Below the pieces are notes generated by a model that was not told where the DNA came from, did no database searches, and worked only from the letters and a program-made list of their open reading frames with translations. DNA of 64,000 nt from CAYJLC01 sp964370735 (GTDB taxonomy: Bacteria > Bacillota > Clostridia > Oscillospirales > Butyricicoccaceae): contig CAYJLC010000007.1 of assembly GCA_964370735.1 (NCBI GenBank), positions 1-64,000 of the forward strand, in the 5' to 3' direction. Positions 24,290 through 34,106 of this stretch are shown here, in pieces (the stretch's first letter is position 1; every line of letters starts with the position of its first letter). Made by a program: the position numbers and the translations under genes.

Positions 24290-26098
24290 TTGAAAGATAA
24301 ATCAAAAATAAGGAATTTTTGTATAATTGCCCATATCGACCATGGTAAATCGACTTTAGCCGATAGACTTCTTGAAGAATGTAAGGCAGTTACGCAAAGA
24401 GAAATGGAAAGTCAGCTTCTTGACAATATGGACCTTGAGCGTGAACGTGGTATCACAATCAAGGCTCGTGCTGTAAAAATTGACTATAAAGCGCTAGACG
24501 GAGAAGTTTATGAGCTAAATTTAATCGATACTCCAGGACATGTTGACTTTAACTACGAAGTTTCAAGGTCGCTTGCAGCATGTGAGGGTGCGATTTTAGT
24601 TGTCGACGCTGCGCAAGGAATCGAGGCGCAAACACTCGCAAATACCTACCTTGCACTAGAACACGACCTAGAAATCGTTCCTGTTGTAAATAAAATCGAC
24701 TTACCATCAGCAGACCCAAAACGTGTTAAGGCAGATGTTGAAGAAATAATCGGCATCGAAGCTATGGATGCACCAGAGATTTCTGCGAAAATGGGTATCA
24801 ATATTCGCGAGGTTCTTGAGGCTGTTGTAACAAAAATACCTCCTCCAACTGGCGAACTAGAAGCTCCGCTAAAAGCTTCAATTTTCGATAGCCAATATGA
24901 TGTATATAAAGGTGTAATCGTTTATTTAAGAGTTGTTGACGGTGTTCTTCGTGCTGGTGACGAGATAGAAATGATGGCTACTGGTGCAAAATTCAATGTA
25001 GTTGAATTAGGTCATTTAAAACCACTTGGTCTAGAGCCAGTCGATGCACTTTACCCTGGTGAAGTAGGATATCTTGCTGCTAGTATTAAAAATGTTAAAG
25101 ATACAAAAGTTGGTGATACAGTTACACTTGCAAACAACAGAGCAGACGCTCCACTTGAGGGATATAAAGAGGTTCAACCTATGGTTTACTCTGGTTTATA
25201 CCCTGTTGACGGTGCAAAATATGTCGATTTAAGAGAGGCTTTAGAAAAACTTCAATTAAACGATGCGTCACTTACTTTCGAACCAGAAACATCTATCGCA
25301 TTAGGTTTCGGTTTCCGTTGTGGATTTTTAGGATTACTTCACATGGAAATCATCGGCGAGCGTTTAGAGCGTGAATATAATTTAGACTTAATCACGACAG
25401 CACCTTCTGTTATTTACAGAATAACAAGAATGGACGGAACTGTTGAAATGATTGATAATCCACTAAATTATCCAGACCCAAATCACCTAGATTTTGCTGA
25501 AGAACCATTCGTTAAAGCGCAAATTATGACTCCAAAAGACTATGTTGGAAACATTATGGATTTATGTCAAGACAGACGTGGTGTTTTCAAAGATATGCAA
25601 TATGTATCGACTGATAGAGCCGAAATCATATATGAATTACCGTTAAATGAGATTATTTATGACTTTTTTGACGTTTTAAAATCAAGAACTCGTGGTTATG
25701 CGTCACTTGATTATGAAATGATAGGATATAGAAAATCACATCTTGTAAAACTAGACATTCTTCTAAATGGCGATGTTGTCGATGCGCTTTCATTCATCGT
25801 TCATCGTGACAAAGCTTATGAAAGAGCTAGAAAAATTGCCGAAAAATTAAAAGAACATATTCCAAGACAGATGTTTGAAGTGCCAATTCAAGCGTCGATA
25901 GGTGCGAAAGTTATCGCTAGAGAAACTGTTAAAGCTATGAGAAAAGACGTACTAGCTAAATGTTATGGCGGTGACATCACGCGTAAGAAAAAATTACTTG
26001 AAAAACAAAAAGAAGGTAAAAAACGTATGCGTCAATTAGGTTCGGTTGAAGTTCCGACAGAGGCGTTTATGGCGGTGCTTAAACTTGATGAAGACTAA
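24290..26098 (+). CDS. lepA: Elongation factor 4 (LepA)
   Basis: 602 aa, full length. Ribosome-bound translational GTPase that acts on mistranslocated or stalled ribosomes. G1 AHIDHGKST, G2 region RERGITIKA, G3 DTPGH, G4 NKID and the LepA-specific C-terminal domain (about 480-602, with RHIPRQ-like EHIPRQMFEVPIQASIG) are all present. Start is TTG at 24290, six bases after AGAGGTG. It leads an operon with hemW, an ACT protein and a PFL protein; hemW starts inside its last codons. The lepA-hemW pairing is common in Firmicutes. Confidence 0.97.
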   Translation: MKDKSKIRNFCIIAHIDHGKSTLADRLLEECKAVTQREMESQLLDNMDLERERGITIKARAVKIDYKALDGEVYELNLIDTPGHVDFNYEVSRSLAACEGAILVVDAAQGIEAQTLANTYLALEHDLEIVPVVNKIDLPSADPKRVKADVEEIIGIEAMDAPEISAKMGINIREVLEAVVTKIPPPTGELEAPLKASIFDSQYDVYKGVIVYLRVVDGVLRAGDEIEMMATGAKFNVVELGHLKPLGLEPVDALYPGEVGYLAASIKNVKDTKVGDTVTLANNRADAPLEGYKEVQPMVYSGLYPVDGAKYVDLREALEKLQLNDASLTFEPETSIALGFGFRCGFLGLLHMEIIGERLEREYNLDLITTAPSVIYRITRMDGTVEMIDNPLNYPDPNHLDFAEEPFVKAQIMTPKDYVGNIMDLCQDRRGVFKDMQYVSTDRAEIIYELPLNEIIYDFFDVLKSRTRGYASLDYEMIGYRKSHLVKLDILLNGDVVDALSFIVHRDKAYERARKIAEKLKEHIPRQMFEVPIQASIGAKVIARETVKAMRKDVLAKCYGGDITRKKKLLEKQKEGKKRMRQLGSVEVPTEAFMAVLKLDED

Positions 26099-27203
26099 TT
26101 TAGGAATTTATTTACACATTCCGTTTTGCAAAGAAAAATGCTCATATTGCGATTTTTATTCAAAAAAAGGCAGTACACACGATATGGATAGTTACACAAA
26201 ATCACTATCTGAACATATTGCTTTTTATGGAAGTGTATCAAAAAATTATATAGTCGACACTTTATACATCGGTGGTGGAACACCATCTTATCTAGGGGAA
26301 AAAAATCTCGCACTTTTAATAAAATCGGTTAAAAAATGCTTTAAAATTTCAAAAAACATTGAAATCACTGTTGAATTAAACCCAGAAAGTACAACGAAAA
26401 AACTTCTGAAAGCACTTTATAAAAAAGGTGTAAATCGTATTTCTTTCGGTGTGCAAACTGCAAATGATGACAAGCTTTTGCAAATATCTCGATTGCACAA
26501 CTTTGAAACAGCTAAAAATGCTGTTTTGATTGCAAAAAAGATTGGCTTTAAGAACATTTCAATAGATTTGATTTATGGATTGCCAAATCAGACTCTTGAT
26601 GATTTAAAAAGTGACCTTGCAAGCTTTTTAGCGCTCGATGTTTCACATATTTCAACTTATGCACTCAAAATTGAAGAGGGAACAAAAATGCACACCGATG
26701 GTGTGTCCACCCTTGACGATGATTTAGTTGCTGATATGTATGATTTTATCTGCGAAGCTTTAAAAAATGCTGGCTTTAATCATTATGAAGTTTCAAATTT
26801 TGCAAAAAATGGCGCTGAAAGTAAGCACAATAATAAATATTGGAATTTATCTGAATATTTAGGGCTAGGACCTTCGGCACATTCATTTTTTGGTGATGTT
26901 AGATTTTCATATATCAAAGATACTTTGGATTATATGAAAAATATGACTATCGACGAAAAGGACGAAAGAGTTCCGAAAAAAACTCGTTTTGGTGAATATA
27001 TTATGGTTAAACTTCGCACAAGTGAAGGAATTGACTGTAATGAATTTATCAAAATTTTCGATATTCCTTTCGAACCATATTTAACTAAAGCTGAAATTTT
27101 CATTAAAAATGGCTATGCTGTTTTTGATGGTGAACGATTTTTTCTAACTGAAAAAGGATTTTTTATATCAAATACAATTATAAACAAAATTTTGGAAGAC
27201 TAA
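26088..27203 (+). CDS. hemW: HemW-like radical SAM protein (heme chaperone family)
   Basis: 371 aa. The radical SAM cluster motif CX3CX2C is at C14, C18 and C21 in HIPFCKEKCSYCDF; GGGTPS and the ELNPES segment follow, as in HemW. HemW proteins, often labelled oxygen-independent coproporphyrinogen oxidase, lack that activity where tested and bind heme. I choose the ATG at 26088 (MKTNLGIYLHIPF), which overlaps the lepA end by 11 nt, over an ATG 42 nt further up. The RBS (GGTG) is weak, so coupling to lepA is likely. What it would deliver heme to in this organism is unknown. Confidence 0.92.
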   Translation: MKTNLGIYLHIPFCKEKCSYCDFYSKKGSTHDMDSYTKSLSEHIAFYGSVSKNYIVDTLYIGGGTPSYLGEKNLALLIKSVKKCFKISKNIEITVELNPESTTKKLLKALYKKGVNRISFGVQTANDDKLLQISRLHNFETAKNAVLIAKKIGFKNISIDLIYGLPNQTLDDLKSDLASFLALDVSHISTYALKIEEGTKMHTDGVSTLDDDLVADMYDFICEALKNAGFNHYEVSNFAKNGAESKHNNKYWNLSEYLGLGPSAHSFFGDVRFSYIKDTLDYMKNMTIDEKDERVPKKTRFGEYIMVKLRTSEGIDCNEFIKIFDIPFEPYLTKAEIFIKNGYAVFDGERFFLTEKGFFISNTIINKILED

Positions 27204-27215
27204 AGGAGAGTTAAA

Positions 27216-27485
27216 ATGAGAGCAGTTGTAACAGTTATCGGAAAAGATACTAGAGGTATTATCGCGCAAGTTTCTGACCTTTTATGGAAGCAAAATATCA
27301 ATATCTTAGACATTTCGCAACAAGTTATGGAAGATATTTTTTCAATGGTTATGCTTGTGGATATTTCTCAAAGCACAACAGAACTAAACGAAGTTCGTAG
27401 TATTTTAGAGAAAAAAGGCGAAGAACTATGCGTTAAAACTCACATTATGCATGAAGATTTATTTAATTCTATGCACAAAATATAG
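27216..27485 (+). CDS. ACT domain protein (UPF0237 family)
   Basis: 89 aa, a lone ACT domain beginning MRAVVTVIGKDTRGIIAQVSD, with the GKDxxGI...VS start typical of the small-ligand-binding ACT fold. Probably dimeric and cytoplasmic; ligand unknown. It lies 12 nt after hemW behind AAAGGAG and 12 nt before the PFL-type gene. The ACT/UPF0210 pair is conserved together in many Firmicutes, suggesting that the ACT protein regulates the PFL-type protein. Confidence 0.92.
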   Translation: MRAVVTVIGKDTRGIIAQVSDLLWKQNINILDISQQVMEDIFSMVMLVDISQSTTELNEVRSILEKKGEELCVKTHIMHEDLFNSMHKI

Positions 27486-27497
27486 GGGTGGACGCTG

Positions 27498-28859
27498 ATG
27501 TTAAATAATTATGATATTCTAGAAACCATAAAAATGATTGAAGAAGAAAACCTTGATATCCGTACTATTACAATGGGGATTTCTCTTATTGACTGTGCTG
27601 ACGAAAATATTGACGTATGTGCTGAAAAAATTTATAATAAAATTACAACTTACGCTCGCGATTTAGTAAAAGTCGGTGAAGATATCGAAAAAGAATACGG
27701 TATTCCAATCATCAATAAACGTATTGCTGTAACTCCAATTTCTGTGGTTGGTTCTGCGTCAAAAACTGATAGTTATGTAAAGCTTGCTCATGCTTTAGAC
27801 CGCGCAGCCGAGGCTGTTGGCGTTAATATTATCGGTGGTTTCTCGGCTTTAGTACACAAAGGGTTTACTAAATCTGACGAAATTTTAATCAAATCTATTC
27901 CTGAAGCTTTGGCTACAACTACTCGCGTTTGCTCGTCTGTAAACGTGGCTACTACAAAAGCTGGTATAAATATGGACGCTGTCGCTTTAATGGGTAAAAT
28001 TATTCGTGAAGCTGCCGAACTTACTAAAGATAATGGCTCTTTTGGCTGTGCAAAGTTAGTTGTTTTCGCAAATGCTCCTGAAGATAATCCATTTATGGCT
28101 GGTGCTTTCCATGGTGTTGGTGAGCCTGAATGTGTAATTAATGTTGGGGTTTCTGGACCAGGTGTTGTTTATGCTGCTATTAAACGTGCCGGAAAAGAAG
28201 CAAATCTTACTGAAATTGCCGATGTTATCAAGAAAACTGCATTCAAAATCACTAGAATGGGTAGCTTAGTTGGTAAAGAAGCGTCAAAACGCCTAGGAGT
28301 TCCATTCGGAATTATCGATTTATCTCTTGCCCCTACTCCTGCTGTTGGTGACTCTGTTGCTCGTATTTTAGAGGAAATGGGACTTGAAGCTTGTGGTACT
28401 CATGGTACAATTGCAACTCTTGCAATGCTAAACGACGCTGTTAAAAAAGGTGGCACAATGGCATCTTCTCACGTCGGTGGTCTTTCTGGGGCGTTTATCC
28501 CTGTTTCTGAAGACGAAGGTATGATTGAGCGTGCTGTATCAGGTGCTTTAACTTATGAAAAACTAGAGGCTATGACGGCTGTTTGTTCAGTTGGTATCGA
28601 TATGGTTGCTATCCCTGGTGATACTCCTGCCGATACAATTTCTGCTATGATTGCTGATGAAATCGCTATCGGTGTTGTAAACTTTAAGACGACTGCAGTT
28701 CGTGTTATTCCTGTTTTCGGCAAAAAAGTTGGCGATATGGTGGAATATGGTGGACTATTCGGTTCTGCACCGATTATGCCTATAAATCCACATTCTGCAA
28801 GCGTATTTATCAGTCGTGGTGGTAGAATTCCTGCTCCACTTCAAAGTTTAAAAAATTAG
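27498..28859 (+). CDS. PFL family protein (UPF0210/DUF711)
   Basis: 453 aa, full length. The family is structurally related to pyruvate formate-lyase, but no enzymatic function is established; no glycyl-radical loop is apparent. Conserved stretches include ITMGISLIDC near the start, NVGVSGPGV and LSLAPTPAVGDSVA. A GGGGTGG ribosome binding site precedes the ATG. It is the last gene of the lepA operon, paired with the ACT protein, and ends before a strong terminator. Confidence 0.92.
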   Translation: MLNNYDILETIKMIEEENLDIRTITMGISLIDCADENIDVCAEKIYNKITTYARDLVKVGEDIEKEYGIPIINKRIAVTPISVVGSASKTDSYVKLAHALDRAAEAVGVNIIGGFSALVHKGFTKSDEILIKSIPEALATTTRVCSSVNVATTKAGINMDAVALMGKIIREAAELTKDNGSFGCAKLVVFANAPEDNPFMAGAFHGVGEPECVINVGVSGPGVVYAAIKRAGKEANLTEIADVIKKTAFKITRMGSLVGKEASKRLGVPFGIIDLSLAPTPAVGDSVARILEEMGLEACGTHGTIATLAMLNDAVKKGGTMASSHVGGLSGAFIPVSEDEGMIERAVSGALTYEKLEAMTAVCSVGIDMVAIPGDTPADTISAMIADEIAIGVVNFKTTAVRVIPVFGKKVGDMVEYGGLFGSAPIMPINPHSASVFISRGGRIPAPLQSLKN

Positions 28860-28869
28860 TATAAAAAAA

Positions 28870-28894
28870 GAAGCTGTCACGACAGCTTCTTTTT
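28870..28894. terminator. Bidirectional terminator after the lepA operon
   Basis: GAAGCTGTC / GACAGCTTC stem (28870-28889) with a 2-nt centre, an A run before and a T run after. It can serve both the PFL gene and the converging CPBP protease gene. Confidence 0.88.
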
Positions 28895-28940
28895 ATTTTG
28901 GTTTGTTTTAACATAGTTTTTTTTAATTGCGAAATTTTTT

Positions 28941-29666
28941 CTATATAGTAGCATTTGCTGTTGCAATCATCACTAAAAATGCGAAAAGATTATTCGAAAA
29001 ATGCAACCATATTGGTGCTATAATGCTATCTGTTTCCTCATAAAGTAATCCCATGACTATTCCTGGGACTAAATATGTTGGCAGAAATGCTAAATCCGAT
29101 AAATCTCCCGTCATGAAAGTAACTAAAAAATGCATAAGCGCAAATGAACCTGAACTTATCAAAATCGATAGTATTACACCAACTTTTTGACGCATAGCCC
29201 TATAAATTGCACCACGAAAAACTAGTTCCTCGACAACTGGTGCGAAAATTACTATTGTGAAAAACATATAGCCTGCATTTTCAGCGACAGATGCTTGCAA
29301 AAGTTCTTGATTATTACTTTGGGTTTCCCCAGTAAGCAGTAAAATTATTCCTACCAATGCTAAATTTGATATAAACATTATCACATAGTATTTCACTAGG
29401 CTGATAAAAAATTTAAGGCTAATCCCCTTTTTTATATCAGCTTTAATTACACTAAAGCATACTGCAAAAATCGCAATAAACGTTGTTATTTCAAAGAAAA
29501 TCACTATTGGCGTAATGCTTGCCAAAGCTTCTGATTCGGTATAACCCAAAACAATCAATATAGCCGCAAAAATCATCCCAACAATAGTTGAACCTATAAA
29601 ATAATATCCAAAATAAGTGAGTAAGGTAGATATAATTTGCCACGGTTTAAAGGCTTTTTCTTTCAT
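28941..29666 (-). CDS. CPBP family intramembrane glutamic protease
   Basis: 241 aa, several membrane helices. The Abi/CAAX protease motifs are present: EELVFRG (EExxxR), FALMH (FxxxH) and HFSNN (HxxxN). Family roles include prenyl-protein processing and bacteriocin self-immunity; neither can be assigned here. Monocistronic or last of its run; the terminator of the ispH-rpsA fusion lies upstream of its start. Confidence 0.88.
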   Translation of the reverse strand: MKEKAFKPWQIISTLLTYFGYYFIGSTIVGMIFAAILIVLGYTESEALASITPIVIFFEITTFIAIFAVCFSVIKADIKKGISLKFFISLVKYYVIMFISNLALVGIILLLTGETQSNNQELLQASVAENAGYMFFTIVIFAPVVEELVFRGAIYRAMRQKVGVILSILISSGSFALMHFLVTFMTGDLSDLAFLPTYLVPGIVMGLLYEETDSIIAPIWLHFSNNLFAFLVMIATANATI

Positions 29667-29681
29667 AATTATTACCTCTAT

Positions 29682-29712
29682 AAAAAAACTGCTATCTAAA
29701 TGATAGCAGTTT
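29682..29712 (-). terminator. Intrinsic terminator of the ispH-rpsA fusion gene
   Basis: On the minus strand AAACTGCTATC / GATAGCAGTTT (29686-29712) with a following T run, 8 nt after the stop. Confidence 0.88.
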
Positions 29713-29719
29713 TGATTTA

Positions 29720-31651
29720 TTATTCTTCGTCTGCTGAATCGTCTGCAGGGATATAATCGTCAAGTAACGCTCTGATACTTAAAGATACTTTTTGTTTTTC
29801 AGCATCGATTTCGATGATTTTAGCCTCAACTTCTTGACCAACTGATAAAACTTCTTCAGCTTTAGCAATTCTTTTGTCAGAAATTTGAGAAATGTGGATT
29901 AAACCGTCAACGCCAGGAACAACCTCAGCGAATGCACCGAAAGGCATGAATTTGATGATTTTAACTTTTGCAGTATCATCTAAAGCGTATGCATTTTCGA
30001 ATACTTTCCAAGGGTTAGCTTGTGGGTCTTTGTATCCTAAAGAAATTTTTCTAGCTTCTTTATCAACAGAAAGAATGTAAACGTCGATGCTGTCGCCAAC
30101 TTTTACAACTTCTGCTGGAGATTTAATTCTAGACCAAGATAGTTCAGAAACGTGAACCATACCGTCAACACCACCGATGTCAACGAATGCGCCGTAGTTA
30201 GTAAGAGATTTAACAGTACCTGTGAATTTTTGACCCTTCTCGATACCTTCCCAAACTTTATCAGCTAAAGCTTTTCTTTCTTCAGCTAATACAGCACGAA
30301 TAGAGCCTAAAACTCTTCTTCTTTGACGGTTAACTTCTAAAACTTTAAGTCTAACTTTAGTTTTTAGAATTGTAGATAATTCTTCGCCTTTTAAAACACC
30401 TGTTTGAGATGCTGGCACGAATACTCTAACACCGTTAACTAAAACGATTACGCCGCCTTTATTTTCTTCTGTAACAAATCCTTCAAGGATTGTGCCTTCT
30501 TCTTTTGCGTTTTCAACTTCTTCAAAACCTTTTTGCATATCGATGCGTTTTTTAGATAGTGAAATCATACCGTCAACATCGTTTACACGAGTAACGATTG
30601 CTTCGATTTCATCTCCAACTTTAACGTTTGTTTCTACATCGTATGTAGGATCGTCTGAAAGTTCAGATGCGTGGATATAACCTGATTGCTTAACGCCTAG
30701 GTCAACTTGAACTTCGTTCGCTGCAACGCGTGTAACGATACCAGTTACCCTGTCTCCTGTATTTAAAGTTTTAAATGATCCTTCCAGTAATTCCTCAAAG
30801 CTTAATTCTCTGCTTTCCATAGTGTTTGTAACCTCCTTAATAATAAACTCTGGCGTTGATGCTCCTGCTGAAATTCCTATCCTTTTTGCGTCTATGTGAA
30901 TGTCTTTCAAATCGTCTTTACATTCGACTAAAAAAGTGTTCTCCAAAATTTCTTTTGATATTTCAAAAAGTCGTTTTGTATTCGAGCTTTTCGGATCTCC
31001 AATAATTATTACCGCATCGTTTCCTAGAGCCAGCGACCTGACTTCTTCTTGTCTAATATGTGTCGCTCTACATATTGTATCAAATATTTTCGCATTTGTA
31101 TACTCTTTTTTGATAATTTCTTTAATTTTTTGAAATTTTTTTTCGTTGATAGTAGTCTGCGCGACAACGCTTATGCATTTTGCACTAAAACCACTGTCGA
31201 ATTTTGTGAATTTTTGCATTTCTTGTTCATCGGAAAAAACATAGCTCTCGTCGCACCAACCGCGAATTCCCAAAACTTCTGGGTGTTCCTTGCTCCCAAT
31301 GATAAAAATCACGTCGCCTTTTTGACTTTGCTCTTTAACGATTTTATGGATTTTAGACACAAAAGGACATGTCGCATCTATAACTTTGCACGCCTTTTTT
31401 TCAAGGTTTACAAACAAGTTTTCTGGTGCACCATGCGCCCTAACAAGCACCGTAGAACCGTCTGGTATTTTGCTCAAATCCTCTTCATTAATCACACCAT
31501 TTTCAAGCAACTTTTTGTTGATAAATTTATTGTGAATTATGTCGCCTACTGTGTAGATTTTTTTATCTTGATTTGCGTTTTCAAAAGCCAAATCGACAGC
31601 TCTTTTAACCCCAAAACAAAACCCTGCATTTTTAGCTATTTCTATTTTCAT
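29720..31651 (-). CDS. ispH: Fused IspH (HMBPP reductase) and ribosomal protein S1
   Basis: 643 aa fusion. Residues 1-283 are IspH, which makes IPP and DMAPP in the last step of the MEP pathway; the [4Fe-4S] ligands are C12, C95 and C194, matching E. coli spacing. Residues about 290-635 hold four S1 RNA-binding repeats, each with the GxV...GAFV pattern, ending in an acidic tail. The fusion is a known feature of many Clostridia and is not a sequencing artefact: the frame is open throughout. It starts at 31651, inside the 3' end of plsC (20-nt overlap). It may link isoprenoid supply to translation, though no regulatory logic is established. Confidence 0.95.
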   Translation of the reverse strand: MKIEIAKNAGFCFGVKRAVDLAFENANQDKKIYTVGDIIHNKFINKKLLENGVINEEDLSKIPDGSTVLVRAHGAPENLFVNLEKKACKVIDATCPFVSKIHKIVKEQSQKGDVIFIIGSKEHPEVLGIRGWCDESYVFSDEQEMQKFTKFDSGFSAKCISVVAQTTINEKKFQKIKEIIKKEYTNAKIFDTICRATHIRQEEVRSLALGNDAVIIIGDPKSSNTKRLFEISKEILENTFLVECKDDLKDIHIDAKRIGISAGASTPEFIIKEVTNTMESRELSFEELLEGSFKTLNTGDRVTGIVTRVAANEVQVDLGVKQSGYIHASELSDDPTYDVETNVKVGDEIEAIVTRVNDVDGMISLSKKRIDMQKGFEEVENAKEEGTILEGFVTEENKGGVIVLVNGVRVFVPASQTGVLKGEELSTILKTKVRLKVLEVNRQRRRVLGSIRAVLAEERKALADKVWEGIEKGQKFTGTVKSLTNYGAFVDIGGVDGMVHVSELSWSRIKSPAEVVKVGDSIDVYILSVDKEARKISLGYKDPQANPWKVFENAYALDDTAKVKIIKFMPFGAFAEVVPGVDGLIHISQISDKRIAKAEEVLSVGQEVEAKIIEIDAEKQKVSLSIRALLDDYIPADDSADEE

Positions 31652-32231
31652 ACTCTTGACCTATCTCGTAAATTCTATCGACAATCCTCTGTGAAAATTC
31701 GATAGCTGGGATTTTTTCTTGTGGTTTATAAATAGGTTCGCCGACCACAACCGAAACTTTTCCCCACATTTTATAATTTTCTGTAATATAAATCGGTATT
31801 ATTGGACAATCAGCCTTTTGCGCAATTAAACCCAAACCAGCCTTTGCTTGCCCCCTATTATACCTCGTTCCTTCAGGAAAAATAACAAATTTTTTGCCAC
31901 TTTTGACAATTTCAATACAAGTTCTTATGGTTTTTACATCTGCATTACCCCTATCGACAGGAAATGCACCCAAAAGAGTGAAAAACCACGCGCCGATTTT
32001 CAGTTTGAATAGTTCTTTTTTCGCAATAATTCCAACAGGATTTGAAGGTCCACTCGCAATAAGCATCAGCAAAATATCGTTTGCCGATTGATGGTTTGAG
32101 CACATTATTGCCCCACCCTCTGTAATATTCTCTTTTCCATACACAGTAACCTTGAAAAGCACTCTATATATCACATTCGTTGTAAAAATCGCAACTTTTT
32201 GAAATGATTTGCTATATGCCATTTTATTCAC
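31632..32231 (-). CDS. plsC: 1-acyl-glycerol-3-phosphate acyltransferase
   Basis: 199 aa, a typical compact PlsC. Acylates lysophosphatidic acid to phosphatidic acid at the membrane. Catalytic HX4D is in NHQSAND and the phosphate-binding motif is FPEGTRYNRG. It overlaps cmk by 8 nt upstream and the ispH-rpsA fusion by 20 nt downstream. The cmk-plsC-ispH-rpsA order is common in Clostridia. Confidence 0.93.
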   Translation of the reverse strand: MNKMAYSKSFQKVAIFTTNVIYRVLFKVTVYGKENITEGGAIMCSNHQSANDILLMLIASGPSNPVGIIAKKELFKLKIGAWFFTLLGAFPVDRGNADVKTIRTCIEIVKSGKKFVIFPEGTRYNRGQAKAGLGLIAQKADCPIIPIYITENYKMWGKVSVVVGEPIYKPQEKIPAIEFSQRIVDRIYEIGQEYENRNS

Positions 32232-32871
32232 CTATTTTATTTAAAATTATTCCTAAAACTGCCTCGATACTTTGCTCAAGCGAAAAATCACCTGTGTCTA
32301 AAATAATTGCATCTTCAGCTGGTTTTAATGGTGCTACATCACGATTTTCGTCTTGAGCATCGCGTTTTTTCACGTCTTCAAGTATTTTTTCAAAAGAAAG
32401 TCCATCTTTTGCCTCTAAAAATCTACGCATAGCGCGTTTTTCCACATCTGCTGTTAGAAAAATTTTCACATCAGCATTTGGCAAAACCACAGTCCCTATA
32501 TCGCGACCATCTAAAACACACGAAGTTTTGCTTGCAATATCTCTTTGCAAATCTAAAAGAAAAGTTCTAACTTCTGGATATTTAGACACGTTTGACGCCC
32601 CTAAAGACACTTCATTTGTACGAATTTTAGAACTAACATCTTCGCCGTTCACATAGATTTTCTGCTCATTTTCAATATATTTTACTTCGATTTTAATATG
32701 GTGCAAAGCGTCTAAAACATCCATTTTCGACGTGATTACAAAATATGCAATCGAGCGATATAACGCACCTGTATCAAGATATATTATAGATAATTTTTTC
32801 GCAATAGCTTTTGCAATTGTACTTTTACCTGCTCCAGCAGGTCCATCTAAAGCAATTTGAATATTTTTCAT
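32224..32871 (-). CDS. cmk: Cytidylate kinase
   Basis: 215 aa. Phosphorylates CMP and dCMP to the diphosphates. P-loop GPAGAGKST is at the N-terminus; DTGALYRSIAY, the CMP-binding LDGRDIGTVVLP and the lid segment RDAQDENRDVAPL are present. It lies 3 nt after the frameshifted flavoprotein gene and overlaps plsC by 8 nt. Confidence 0.96.
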   Translation of the reverse strand: MKNIQIALDGPAGAGKSTIAKAIAKKLSIIYLDTGALYRSIAYFVITSKMDVLDALHHIKIEVKYIENEQKIYVNGEDVSSKIRTNEVSLGASNVSKYPEVRTFLLDLQRDIASKTSCVLDGRDIGTVVLPNADVKIFLTADVEKRAMRRFLEAKDGLSFEKILEDVKKRDAQDENRDVAPLKPAEDAIILDTGDFSLEQSIEAVLGIILNKIGE

Positions 32872-32874
32872 AAC

Positions 32875-34106
32875 TTATTCCTCACTTTGTAACTCACTGA
32901 TATATTTTGCACAAGAATATGCAGTCGACCACGCAATTTGAAGGTTAAATCCGCCGGTGTAACCATCGACATCTAAAACTTCACCTATGAAATAAAGTCC
33001 GTTCATTTTTTTAGATTCCATCGTTTTCGGGTTAACTTCCTTGATATTTACCCCACCACGAGTGATAATCGCCTCAGAAATATCGCCTTTTTCAACAATA
33101 TCAACACGAAACTTCGTAATTACATCTATTAATTTTTTACGCATTTCTTTTGTAACTAAATTAACTTTAATCCTAGGGTCAATTCCAGCACGATTTATAA
33201 CAACAGGGATTAATTTTTTCGGCAAAAGCTCGTTTAAGCTATTTGCAAAATCACTATTTATATTTTTTCAAAATCTTTTAAAATTCGTTTATCTAGCGTA
33301 TTTTCGTCTAAAGCTGGTTTTAAATTAATAAAAAGTTTGTGAACTGTGTCTTTTGTTATATGAGCCGACGAACTTAAAATAACAGGACCAGACACACCAA
33401 AATGTGTAAATAGCATTTCACCAAAATCAGAAAAAATGTCCTTTTTACCGTCATTAAGTGTCACTTTTACATTTTTTAGTGCTAAACCTTGCATTTCGAT
33501 AACGTCATCATCATCTGAAACCAGTGCCACAAGTGACGGTTCTGGTTTTACGATATCGTGTCCGAAATTTTGAGCAAATTTATAGCCATCTCCCGATGAA
33601 CCAGTTTTCGGATATGAAAGCCCACCTGTCGCAATTATTACTTTGTCAAAATTGAATTTTTTCGACTTTGTAGCCACAAAACTCACGTTTTCTCCGTCAT
33701 TCGAGCCAATTTCTGTAATATTTTCGAAAACAAATTTGACCTTATTTCTACGGCAGAAATTTAAAAGCTTGTCCACAACTTCCATCGCCTTATCGCTCTC
33801 AGGAAACACGCGTTTTCCACGTTCAGTCTTTAGTTTTACACCAATTTCCTCAAAAAAATCCATAGTATCTTGAGGTGTAAATGTTCTTATTGCCGAATAT
33901 AGAAATTTAGAATTTCTCGGAATATTTTCTAAATATTCATTAACTTCGCAATTATTCAAGACGTTACAACGCCCTTTTCCAGTTATTAGTAGTTTCCTAC
34001 CAACTTTTTCTCGCTTTTCAAAAACAGTTACATCTAGTCCATTTTTTCCTAAAAAACCTGCTGCTACTAAACCTGCTGCACCTGCTCCAATTACTGCTAT
34101 TTTCAT
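32875..34106 (-). pseudogene. HI0933/BaiN-type flavoprotein with a single-base frameshift
   Basis: NAD(P)/FAD-dependent oxidoreductase of the HI0933 (YhiN/BaiN) family, broken into two frames. The first frame (34106 down to 33258) has the FAD motif GAGAAG, GRCNVLNN and KTGSSGDGY; the second gives the C-terminus with LPKKLIPVV, TRGGVNIKEV and GEVLDVDGYTGG. Restoring one A in the A6 run at 33263-33268 (minus strand GAAAAAAT) gives one frame reading DFEKNINSDFANSLNELLPKK, about 410 aa, the normal family length. The rest is intact, so the change is recent or a sequencing or assembly error. It overlaps the regulator gene by 4 nt and ends 3 nt before cmk. Confidence 0.85.

Noticed and set aside
26095..26313. 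Minus-strand open frame at the lepA/hemW junction
   Set aside because: Antisense to the radical SAM motif of hemW; no supporting signal.
31049..31705. Plus-strand open frame of 218 codons
   Set aside because: Antisense to the IspH part of the fusion, whose Fe-S ligands are intact; composition is Phe/Cys-rich as expected for a shadow.
32875..33225. Separate small gene of 116 codons before cmk
   Set aside because: It is the C-terminus of the HI0933-type flavoprotein; adding one base joins it to the upstream part at the normal family length.
33255..33270. Programmed -1 ribosomal frameshift in the flavoprotein gene
   Set aside because: Frame direction fits, but the A-site codon ATA would not re-pair after slipping and the A run is only six; mutation or read error is more likely.
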